From Pseudomonas sp. (GTDB lineage: Bacteria > Pseudomonadota > Gammaproteobacteria > Pseudomonadales > Pseudomonadaceae): a stretch of 5,555 nt of DNA. Positions within the stretch are counted from its first letter, which is position 1, and each line of letters opens with the position of its first letter. Location of the stretch: positions 1 through 5,555 of the forward strand of contig DQAA01000677.1 of the NCBI GenBank assembly GCA_003523465.1, read 5' to 3'. The notes below the pieces were generated by a model that saw only the letters and a program-made list of their open reading frames with translations, searched no databases and was not told the DNA's origin. Both the position numbers and the translations under genes were made by a program. This document shows positions 1-5,555 of this stretch, piece after piece.

Positions 1-299
1 TCGGCGTTGTTGACCGGGTCGCCATTGCAGAACGCATAGCACGCCGCACCACCGACACCGAACGGGCTTCTGCTGTCCCGGCTCAGGAAGCGTCCAAGCC
101 CCGGGTCGTAGAGGCGATAGCCATTGCCCAGGTGATAGAAGCCCTGGCGATTCAACGGCTCGCCCTTGAAGCCCAGCCAGTTCTCGCTTTTGACGCCTTC
201 GATGCGTTCGCCATAGGGCGCATAACGGAAATGAGTGATGGCTTTGCTGGCCAGATCGACGCTGGCGAAGACGGTGCCGTTGGCGTCGCGCAGCTCGAA
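1..299 (-). other. RHS repeat-associated core domain (C-terminal edge cut off)
   Basis: Residues w1753-w1851 follow the RHS-associated core layout: FELRDANGTVFASVD (w1753-w1767), HFRYAPYGER (w1775-w1784), WLGFKGEPLN (w1793-w1802), then NGYRLYDPGLGRFLSRDS (w1811-w1828), SPFGVGG (w1830-w1836) and YAFCNGDPVNNA (w1840-w1851). In the family this domain seals the shell and carries conserved aspartates and an arginine needed for self-cleavage. D1827, D1846 and R1822 lie in the conserved positions, although I cannot assign catalytic roles from sequence alone. The SPFGxGG...YAxCxGDPVN form is closer to TcC-type insecticidal toxin cores than to the enterobacterial Rhs NLYxY form. The usual DPxG that ends the core should be the next few codons, outside the window, followed directly by the variable toxin. 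Confidence 0.93.
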
Positions 300-3200
300 G
301 GAGCGACTGGTCTTGTCATCGGTGACTGCATCCTGCATCAGGCAGGCACGGCTGTCGTTGCGCAGCACGAGGGTGCGCTTGGCAAAGCCGCTGTCCTTCT
401 CGGTGTCGCTTATCACCAGCGCATATACGCTGTCGCCACGGTAGTGATAGGTGTCGGTCTTGCTGCCCACGGTGCCGCCCCGCACACGCCCCTCATCGTC
501 ATAGCTGTAGGTATAGGGATCATCTTTGGGCAGCCAATGGCTCTTCACCTGCCCGTTGTCGTGATAGCTCAGTTGATGACTTGCGTCGTCAATCATGTTT
601 CCGTTGCTGTCATGGGCTACCGGCAAGCGTGGTACCGGCATCGGTTGTCCGTCCTTGAGCAGGCTTAACTGCCTCATCTGGCCCACTTTGGCCACGTGGT
701 AGTCGAACACATCCTCTCGTTGGTTGACCGGGTCGGTTCTCCTGGTCACGTTGCCCACGCCGTCGTAACTCCAGGTCTCCCAGCACACCGGGGAAGCGGT
801 GCTCCGCGAGCGGGTACTGCTGGTCCATTTTTTCAACCGCAACGATGAGTCGTACTCATAGCTGTCGGCGTGAATTTCCTTGCCGGTCTTCATCGACTTC
901 AACGTGCTCTTGCCCAGGCGCCCGTCGGCCAGCAGGGTTCGCTCCACGCCCAGGGTGTCGATGCCGTCGCAAGTAAAGGTACGTCGGATCTCCTGGCCCA
1001 GTTCGTCGTAGGTGTAGTCCACCTTCATGGTCAGGTTGCCGGCTTTGACGGCCTTGATGCTTTCGCTGGTCAGCAGGCCGTTGTCGGCGTAAGTGAAGGT
1101 GCAAACGCACTGAGCGTTGCTCGAAGCCGTGATCCGATCGAAGAAATCGTAGGTGTAGGTGGTGGTGTCCTTGGTCAGGTCGGTGAAGCTCAGCAGCCGC
1201 CCGCTGGTACTGAAGACCAATGTCGAATGCTGGTCGCCCACCTTCTGGGTATGGGTGCGGGTTGTCTTGTCGACGCTGCCGACGTAGTCACGCAGCTTGG
1301 GGGGCATGGTTCCCGGTTTCTTGAGGCTCCCGCTGGTCGAGGCCCCGGTGTAGCTGTAGCCGGTCGTCGATCCGCTCACGCTCTGGCTGGTCGTCCGTCC
1401 AAGCATGTCGATCGTCTGCTTGCCCAGGCTCGATGTGGTGTTGCCACTACTGACGTGACTCTCGCTCGCTACGGCGGCCAGGCTGGCCGGGTCGTAGGTA
1501 TTGCTCAACATGACATCATCGCGGCTGGTGCTGAGCAAGCGCCCGGCACGGTCGTAGGTATAGGTGGACGGCGCACCCAGCTTGGGTCTGGCGCTGCTGA
1601 GCTGGGCAAAAACGTCGTAGGTGTAGTCGATCCGGTCGTGCTCGCTTTCCTTGCCGGACTTGTCGATCTTCAGGTAGCGCACCGCCTTGACCAGCCCTTC
1701 CCGGGACAGGCTGCGCTCGATCCTGCAGCCGCCGCTGCCCGAGGTGGCGTAATGCTCGGTCAGGGTGCCTTTGTCGGCATTGAACTGGCGGTCGATGCTG
1801 AAGGTGCCTTGGGTGAAGCGCTCCCCCCTCCCCCCTGGCGTCTGTACCTGGATGATCTTCTTCAGGTCCTTGCCGGCGGCATCCTTGAGCACATGGGTGG
1901 TGCTGATGCGGCCGTTCAGTTCGTCGTAGGTCCAGGTGGTCTGGCGCTGCGAGACCTGCTTGTTGTCCTTGCCGTAGTCGGTTTCCACGCTGCTGACGGT
2001 GCGCCCCAACGCATCGTATTTCCAACGCCGGGTCTCGATGAAGCTGCTGGCACCCCAGGGTTTCAGCCACAGCGCCTGCTTGCGGCCCAGGGCATCGCGC
2101 TCGATACGGGTGGTCGTGCCGTCCTCCACCGAGTCGTACTGCGAAACCAGTTGCCGGGTCAGCGTGTGGGTGGTCGTGCGCAAGGTTTTGCCGCCCTGGC
2201 TGGTCGTCTCGCTTTGCAGGTTGCCCTGGGGGTCGTAGGCGTAGACGGTCCTGATGCCTTCGGTGTCGAGGTTTTCATACAGCTTGCCGGTGTTGCGCGA
2301 GCGGGTCTGGCTGGAGACGACATCGGTTTCGCCGCTACGGGAAATGGTGGTGGTGATGGTCAGGCGGCTGGCATCGGCGGCATCCTCGCTGTAGGCAAAG
2401 TCGGTCTTGCGGCGCGAGGCCTCTACGGTTTTGCCTTCAGCGTCCAGCAGCACCGTTTCCACCGACTTGACCGTGCCATGGCCGGGCAAGGCCTTGTCGG
2501 TGTGGTACTCGTAGGTTTCCAGGACCATTGAAGCGGCTTTCCAGGCGTTCAGCTTGAAGCCTTCATCGTTGACCTTGCTCTGTGCATCCAGGCTTTTGGT
2601 CAGGTCGGCCAGGGTTTGCTCGAAGGTTTTCCTGGCGTCGCCGGATGACTTCCCGATCTGCGCCTTCAGGCTGTTGATGAACGGCTGGGCTGCGGCAGTG
2701 GCAACCGCAAGTTGCTCCGCGACGACACTGACCCGTGTGCAATCGGGCTGAAGAATGACCAGCTTGTGCTGCACGCGGATCTGTTCATTGACCTTTTTGT
2801 AGCCGAAAAAACTGAGGCGCTGCGCCTGTTCCTGGCCATCGACCAGGCGACACACCAGTTCGGACTCCACATCGCAGGAGAGCGGCCGGTCGCTGCCGGA
2901 ATGCTTGATCTCCACTGGCAGGTTGAAGGTTTTCTTCGCGTAGTCGTTGCTCGTCGGCAGCATCTCCACCTTGGTGTCGATGCGGGTGCCCCAGGTCATG
3001 CCACCTGAGCCGCCGATGGCGAATGCGCCACCGACGGGATTGATGTAGTCGAGGCCCTTGAACAGGCAGCCGAACAGGCTCCAGTCCTCGACCTTGACCT
3101 TGGTTTCGGTCACCTTGAACTGCTGGTAATTGTTGTAGTAGGTCCAGTAGGTGATCTTGTCGTTCTCGGCACGCCTGACCGGATTGCCGATGGCGTCGAC

Positions 3201-5555
3201 CGTCAGGCTTGCCTCGTCCGCCTTGACATCGCCTTCCCATGAGGTGGTGTGCGAAACCAGACATTTCCTGCCCTTGTCCAGGCTGTGGCTTCGCTGTTTG
3301 CAGATCGGTACGGCTTCGCTGCCGTATTCCTCGAAATACGCCTGGCCATCCGAGAGCCGGTAAGTGCGCACGAACGCCGTTCGCGGCGCCGCATTCCTGT
3401 AATAGGCGGTCAGGCGGGTGAGATCGCCATCGTAGGTGTAGTCGTGGACCAGGTCGTCGAGTCCGCCACCAGGAGAGATGACATGACGATCAACTTTTCC
3501 GTCGACGGTATAGAGCAGCGTCTCCCTGTACAACAACTTGTCCGTCTCGGTCTTGCTACCCTCGGTAAACGAATGCTGTTGCTCGACCTCAAGGCCGGTC
3601 AGCCTTCTGGACTCATCCTGGCTGACGATGTACGTGGACTTTCCTGATACAGAGAGGCCGTCTATTTCAAATCTTGTTCTACGTTCCGCAGCCGACCCTT
3701 TGGTGAAACTGCAGACTCTTTTCTCTCCCTGCTGTCCGGGAAAAATCAGGATGGACTCCAACTCGACACATGATATACGTTCCTTCTTCCAGTAGTTAGG
3801 ATCAAATATACTCAGTCCGGGATTCAACATCATCAGGTAATCCTTACCGGTTGCCCATCCCACTTCCAGTACAGGCTTCGTATCGTTAAGTATCTGTATC
3901 AGCTGTCCAGCCCTTCCGTATACAAACTCGAACCCTCTTCCGGAAGGTAGTGTGAATCGAGTTATTCGCACAACACTTTTCATGCCACTTCCGATGACTA
4001 CGTAAGAAAATTCAAACGTTTCGATTACCCCGTCCTTGTAAACGATGGAAAACCCGGTCACGCTCAACACCAATTCAAGCCCCACAGTCTTCAGGGTTTT
4101 GATCAGCTCAAGCTTGAAATCTCCGCCATTCACCGCCTCCATATCCTGGTCAACTTTCACAAGGCGACCATCACGCAGAGTAAGAATAAATTTATTACTT
4201 TCAAGCCAGGTCGACTTCGCCATGGCCTGAGCGCCACCACTCGTCCTTATATGAACACCAAACATTCCATCGCATGTCAGGCTTAACTTCAGTGGATTAC
4301 TGAAACTATCATCCGCAAACAACTCCACCAGCGGAATCTGCAATGTCGGCTGCCCGGTCTTCGCATCCACCGAAATACACTTCTTCGCCTCGGCATACTG
4401 ATCGAACAGTTCCCTGGCTTCGCGGGTCATCCCCGGCACATCGTAGGGAATCCCCGAAATCACCTGATACTCCACCACCAGCCCCGAACCCTTGGGCGTC
4501 CAGAAGAAGTTCACATCCACCTTGTGCATCGGCTCCATCAGCCCGAGGGTGGTGTTTTCCTCGCCGCCCCTGACGAACCGGCTGCGGGCATTGATCAGGT
4601 TGGCGAAATCCTTGGGCCACAGGGTTTTGCTAAATCGTCCGGGCGTGGGGGTGAACAGCAGGCTTTCGAAGATCCGCCCGGTCTTGCCGCCCCTGACGAT
4701 CAGCACCACCTGCTCGTCCTCGCGCAGGTCGCGCTGGCCGATGCGCTCGCCCTTGTCCCAGTTGCGCAGGCTCATCAGGGTGGTGAAGGCGCGGACGTTC
4801 CTGGCGCAGCCCCAGAGCTTGTTGGCACTGTTGCTGGAGGTGGGCTCGGGCCTGGCGTCAGCGGTTTTCTGCCCGGCCACGATGAGCTGGGTCTGGCTGT
4901 TGATCCGCGTCGCCAGGTCCTTGCCGGCGAGGTACTTGCCGTTGCGGCCCTCGGCCGCGCTGAAGGTGATTTCCCGCAGGATGTCTTCCGTGGTGTCGTC
5001 CAGCACGAAGGCCTTGCACGCCTCGTTGACCTTGACGTCGCGGTCCAGGTAGATGGCGCCCAGTTCCTTGAGCCGGGTCAGGTCCCAGCTGACCTTCAAG
5101 CCGCAGTCCCTGGGCATCCAGATCAGGTTGCCGGTGCTGTTTTCCTGGGGCGTGATGTGCTTGCTGGTGGTGTTCTTGACCCCGGCCTTGAGGTAGTTGC
5201 TGTGCTGGTTGATGTACACGGCCAGGTCATGGGCCCATTTCGCGGCCGTGAGCCGGGCCGGGTCAGGGGTGAAGGTCAGGGCTTCGCAGAAGTTGCCCTT
5301 GGTCGCTGTCGTGACCGTGACCACGATGCGCTCGGCAGCCTGCAGGTCGGCCCGGGCCAGCAAGGTGTCGGCCTGCACCCAGTTGTCCAGGTGCAGCGCC
5401 GTGGTGAAGGTGCGCAGTTCGCTGTAGCGCTCGTAGATCAACGGGTTGGCGGAGTCTCCGGCCTTGGCGTGGCTTGAAGAGGCGTTGATCTGGGTTGCCA
5501 GGTCCGCCGGCCACTGGTCTTTCTTCAGGCGTTTTTTCTCGGCGCGGGCGGTCAG
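1..5555 (-). CDS. RHS/YD-repeat protein, probable polymorphic-toxin carrier (internal fragment, both ends outside window)
   Basis: One minus-strand frame is open across the entire window: 1851 residues without a stop, no start or stop codon assignable. Many YxYD-type repeats (for example YTYDRAGRL at w1332-w1340 and YTYDELGQE at w1514-w1522) and a C-terminal RHS core (PYGER at w1780, then GYRLYDPGLGRFLSRDS at w1812-w1828) identify the RHS family. Known members fold as a beta-strand cocoon that encloses a C-terminal toxin released after self-cleavage at the core. They are used in contact-dependent or type VI competition, or in insecticidal Tc complexes. Order here: 103-residue modules (w1-w365), lead-in (w366-w499), early shell (w500-w811), insert (w812-w1011), YD shell (w1012-w1752), core (w1753 on). 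No PAAR, VgrG-like or SpvB-like segment is visible, so the delivery route is unknown. Toxin and immunity gene would lie below coordinate 1. Family call is certain; toxin role is inferred. Confidence 0.96.
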   Translation of the reverse strand, partial: MTARAEKKRLKKDQWPADLATQINASSSHAKAGDSANPLIYERYSELRTFTTALHLDNWVQADTLLARADLQAAERIVVTVTTATKGNFCEALTFTPDPARLTAAKWAHDLAVYINQHSNYLKAGVKNTTSKHITPQENSTGNLIWMPRDCGLKVSWDLTRLKELGAIYLDRDVKVNEACKAFVLDDTTEDILREITFSAAEGRNGKYLAGKDLATRINSQTQLIVAGQKTADARPEPTSSNSANKLWGCARNVRAFTTLMSLRNWDKGERIGQRDLREDEQVVLIVRGGKTGRIFESLLFTPTPGRFSKTLWPKDFANLINARSRFVRGGEENTTLGLMEPMHKVDVNFFWTPKGSGLVVEYQVISGIPYDVPGMTREARELFDQYAEAKKCISVDAKTGQPTLQIPLVELFADDSFSNPLKLSLTCDGMFGVHIRTSGGAQAMAKSTWLESNKFILTLRDGRLVKVDQDMEAVNGGDFKLELIKTLKTVGLELVLSVTGFSIVYKDGVIETFEFSYVVIGSGMKSVVRITRFTLPSGRGFEFVYGRAGQLIQILNDTKPVLEVGWATGKDYLMMLNPGLSIFDPNYWKKERISCVELESILIFPGQQGEKRVCSFTKGSAAERRTRFEIDGLSVSGKSTYIVSQDESRRLTGLEVEQQHSFTEGSKTETDKLLYRETLLYTVDGKVDRHVISPGGGLDDLVHDYTYDGDLTRLTAYYRNAAPRTAFVRTYRLSDGQAYFEEYGSEAVPICKQRSHSLDKGRKCLVSHTTSWEGDVKADEASLTVDAIGNPVRRAENDKITYWTYYNNYQQFKVTETKVKVEDWSLFGCLFKGLDYINPVGGAFAIGGSGGMTWGTRIDTKVEMLPTSNDYAKKTFNLPVEIKHSGSDRPLSCDVESELVCRLVDGQEQAQRLSFFGYKKVNEQIRVQHKLVILQPDCTRVSVVAEQLAVATAAAQPFINSLKAQIGKSSGDARKTFEQTLADLTKSLDAQSKVNDEGFKLNAWKAASMVLETYEYHTDKALPGHGTVKSVETVLLDAEGKTVEASRRKTDFAYSEDAADASRLTITTTISRSGETDVVSSQTRSRNTGKLYENLDTEGIRTVYAYDPQGNLQSETTSQGGKTLRTTTHTLTRQLVSQYDSVEDGTTTRIERDALGRKQALWLKPWGASSFIETRRWKYDALGRTVSSVETDYGKDNKQVSQRQTTWTYDELNGRISTTHVLKDAAGKDLKKIIQVQTPGGRGERFTQGTFSIDRQFNADKGTLTEHYATSGSGGCRIERSLSREGLVKAVRYLKIDKSGKESEHDRIDYTYDVFAQLSSARPKLGAPSTYTYDRAGRLLSTSRDDVMLSNTYDPASLAAVASESHVSSGNTTSSLGKQTIDMLGRTTSQSVSGSTTGYSYTGASTSGSLKKPGTMPPKLRDYVGSVDKTTRTHTQKVGDQHSTLVFSTSGRLLSFTDLTKDTTTYTYDFFDRITASSNAQCVCTFTYADNGLLTSESIKAVKAGNLTMKVDYTYDELGQEIRRTFTCDGIDTLGVERTLLADGRLGKSTLKSMKTGKEIHADSYEYDSSLRLKKWTSSTRSRSTASPVCWETWSYDGVGNVTRRTDPVNQREDVFDYHVAKVGQMRQLSLLKDGQPMPVPRLPVAHDSNGNMIDDASHQLSYHDNGQVKSHWLPKDDPYTYSYDDEGRVRGGTVGSKTDTYHYRGDSVYALVISDTEKDSGFAKRTLVLRNDSRACLMQDAVTDDKTSRSFELRDANGTVFASVDLASKAITHFRYAPYGERIEGVKSENWLGFKGEPLNRQGFYHLGNGYRLYDPGLGRFLSRDSRSPFGVGGAACYAFCNGDPVNNA
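300..2522 (-). repeat. YD-repeat (RHS shell) region of the protein
   Basis: Residues w1012-w1752 carry repeated strand-turn units of about 20 residues or multiples of this. Clear motifs are YAYDPQGNL (w1105), WKYDALGR (w1178), WTYDELNGR (w1208), YTYDVFAQL (w1311), YTYDRAGRL (w1332), NTYDPAS (w1352), YTYDFFDRI (w1467), FTYADNGLL (w1487), YTYDELGQE (w1514), YEYDSSLRL (w1566), WSYDGVGNV (w1595), LSYHDNGQV (w1662) and YSYDDEGRV (w1683). At DNA level the plus strand repeatedly shows gtcgtaggtgtag or close variants (near 1003, 1146, 1551, 1615), which is the reverse complement of codons for YTYD. In solved family structures these strands spiral into a hollow shell. The stretch w1356-w1451 has few YD motifs and is rich in Ser and Thr, so it may be a looser or degenerate part of the shell. 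Confidence 0.95.
1823..1835 (-). other. G6-A-G6 homopolymer tract in coding strand
   Basis: The plus strand reads six C, one T, six C at 1823-1835, so the mRNA carries six G, A, six G. It encodes PGGRGER at about w1239-w1245, in the turn between QVQT and FTQGTF. A one-base gain in the tract, or a -1 ribosomal slip, would shift translation into a frame that first stops at 1516, about 105 codons later, removing the rest of the shell, the core and the toxin. The tract is directly visible; any role in phase variation is speculation, since six-base runs are only moderately unstable. Confidence 0.5.
2523..3122 (-). other. Non-YD insert in the shell: Gly-rich hydrophobic segment plus helical segment
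   Basis: Residues w812-w1011 interrupt the shell pattern between ITYWTYYNNYQ (w801-w811) and LETYEYHTD (w1012-w1020). The first part has a hydrophobic, glycine-rich stretch from LFKGLDYINPVGGAF into AIGGSGGMTWGT (w831-w857). A beta-like part follows (w860-w943, with FFGYKKV at w916-w922). Then comes a run of about 65 residues rich in Ala, Lys, Gln, Leu and Asp with almost no glycine or proline (w944-w1011; for example ARKTFEQTLADLTKSLDAQ at w974-w992), which should form one or more long helices, possibly a helical hairpin. I remember a similar arrangement in Pseudomonas RHS proteins but cannot verify this here. The segment may project from the shell or plug it; its role is unknown. Confidence 0.6.
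3123..4058 (-). other. N-terminal part of the RHS shell
   Basis: Residues w500-w811 read like the opening strands of an RHS shell. FSIVYKDGVIETFEF (w502-w516) and the strand series from RITRFTLPSG to FEFVYGRAGQLIQIL (w530-w556) resemble the usual DG...E.F...GR...F.Y...G.L..I pattern before the canonical repeats. The first unmistakable YD motif is DYTYDGDLTRL at w705-w715, and later units are VRTYRLSDGQ (w729-w738) and LTVDAIGNPVRRAEN (w784-w798). About 400 bases of this segment (3661-4058) have unusual base composition (see the 3661-4320 entry), so its sequence may have been exchanged while the fold was kept. Confidence 0.75.
3661..4320 (-). other. AT-rich, rare-codon-rich block inside the gene
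   Basis: Hand count gives 306 G+C of 660 bases (46%) here, against 41 of 60 in 4921-4980 and 44 of 60 in 1681-1740. Seven of the eight ATA isoleucine codons I found in the gene fall in this block, as do four of the eight AGA arginine codons and two of the three TTA/CTA leucine codons. The frame stays open through it and the encoded residues (w412-w631) continue the beta-rich lead-in and early shell. The block therefore looks like a segment with a different history, joined in frame, or one that never adapted to the codon usage of the rest. Edges are gradual: 3601-3660 is 55% GC and 4321-4380 is 57%. Confidence 0.85.
4461..5555 (-). repeat. Tandem array of ~103-residue modules (309-bp period), unrecognised family
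   Basis: Residues w1-w363 contain an imperfect tandem repeat with a strict 103-residue period over three copies. Conserved columns: D70/D173/D276, E75/E178/E281, V81/V184/V287, F95/F198/F301, R101/R204/R307, D110/D213/D316, A112/A215/A318, I115/I218/I321, N116/N219/N322 and G125/G228/G331. The signature is LxFTPxPxR, then about eight residues, then DLAxxIN, then a Gly, then an NxxW strand. An earlier copy (DLATQIN at w18-w24) has a loop about 11 residues shorter. Alternate copies are most alike: the 206-residue shift aligns FTTxxxLxNW (w50/w257), ExLxFTPxPxR (w91/w297) and NTT...WxPxxxGL (w128/w334), which suggests duplication of a two-module unit. The array runs off the window upstream, so more copies are likely. 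No known domain is recognised. A position before an RHS shell would fit surface display, binding or delivery, but this is inference. Confidence 0.85.

Noticed and set aside
132..668. 178-codon plus-strand open frame with hydrophobic stretches
   Set aside because: Codon-aligned antisense of the RHS core and late YD repeats. Its stop at 666-668 is a TTA leucine codon of the gene. Hydrophobicity arises from antisense of polar codons.
1003..1628. Recurring gtcgtaggtgtag-like words as a CRISPR or regulatory repeat
   Set aside because: They are in-frame codons for the YTYD motif, irregularly spaced and diverged, with coding sequence between them rather than spacers.
1516..2070. 184-codon minus-strand open frame
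   Set aside because: Overlaps the RHS gene in another frame; the protein is Arg/Gln/His/Pro-rich, a usual out-of-frame product of GC-rich coding DNA. It matters only as the frame entered by a slip at 1823-1835.
870..2531. 553-codon plus-strand open frame
   Set aside because: It is codon-aligned antisense to the RHS gene. A stop on the plus strand requires TTA, CTA or TCA in the gene, and those codons are rare here, so the long opening is expected. The flanking stops at 846-848 and 2529-2531 correspond to TCA serine codons of the gene. Its translation resembles no family I know.
2785..3264. 159-codon minus-strand open frame
   Set aside because: Out-of-frame shadow of the RHS gene with Arg/Gln/Gly-rich composition; the RHS frame through the same bases is open and fits the family.
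3661..4320. AT-rich block as an intergenic region, promoter or insertion sequence
   Set aside because: The RHS frame runs through the block without a stop and the encoded beta-rich sequence fits the family. No terminal inverted repeats, target duplications or transposase are visible.
4524..5477. 317-codon plus-strand open frame
   Set aside because: Same codon-aligned antisense frame, opposite the tandem-module region. The translation is the low-complexity Val/Gly/Ala/Leu type typical of antisense to GC-rich genes.

Overview
The whole 5555-base window lies inside one very large gene on the minus strand. I translated the minus frame whose codons have their lowest coordinate at multiples of three, codon by codon, and found no stop from 5555 down to 3. 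This gives 1851 residues with no believable start or end inside the window. Residue numbers below (w1 to w1851) count from the 5555 end. The product is an RHS/YD-repeat protein, a family whose members typically build a hollow beta-strand shell around a C-terminal toxin. GC content of about 60% or more, avoidance of TTA/CTA/TCA codons and the style of the protein suggest a Pseudomonas-like gammaproteobacterium. The genus is inferred from sequence feel, not proven.

Layout in the direction of translation: (1) w1-w365 (5555 to 4461) is a tandem array of modules of about 103 residues that is not RHS-like and that I do not recognise. (2) w366-w499 is a linker and beta-rich lead-in, in a stretch whose DNA becomes AT-rich. 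(3) w500-w811 looks like the start of the RHS shell, with a first clear YTYD at w706-w709. (4) w812-w1011 is a non-YD insert containing a Gly-rich hydrophobic segment and a long helical, Ala/Lys/Gln-rich segment. (5) w1012-w1752 is the classic YD-repeat shell. (6) w1753-w1851 is the RHS-associated core domain, cut by the window edge just before the expected DPxG motif.

The variable C-terminal toxin and any immunity gene would lie just beyond coordinate 1, and the N-terminus (secretion or delivery signals) beyond 5555. Neither can be judged here. No second gene, RNA gene, mobile element, CRISPR array, promoter or terminator could be supported. The many other open frames on both strands are shadows of this gene. 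The best leads are the 103-residue tandem module array, an AT-rich and rare-codon-rich block (3661-4320) inside an otherwise GC-rich gene, the helical insert in the shell, and a G6-A-G6 tract in the coding strand.
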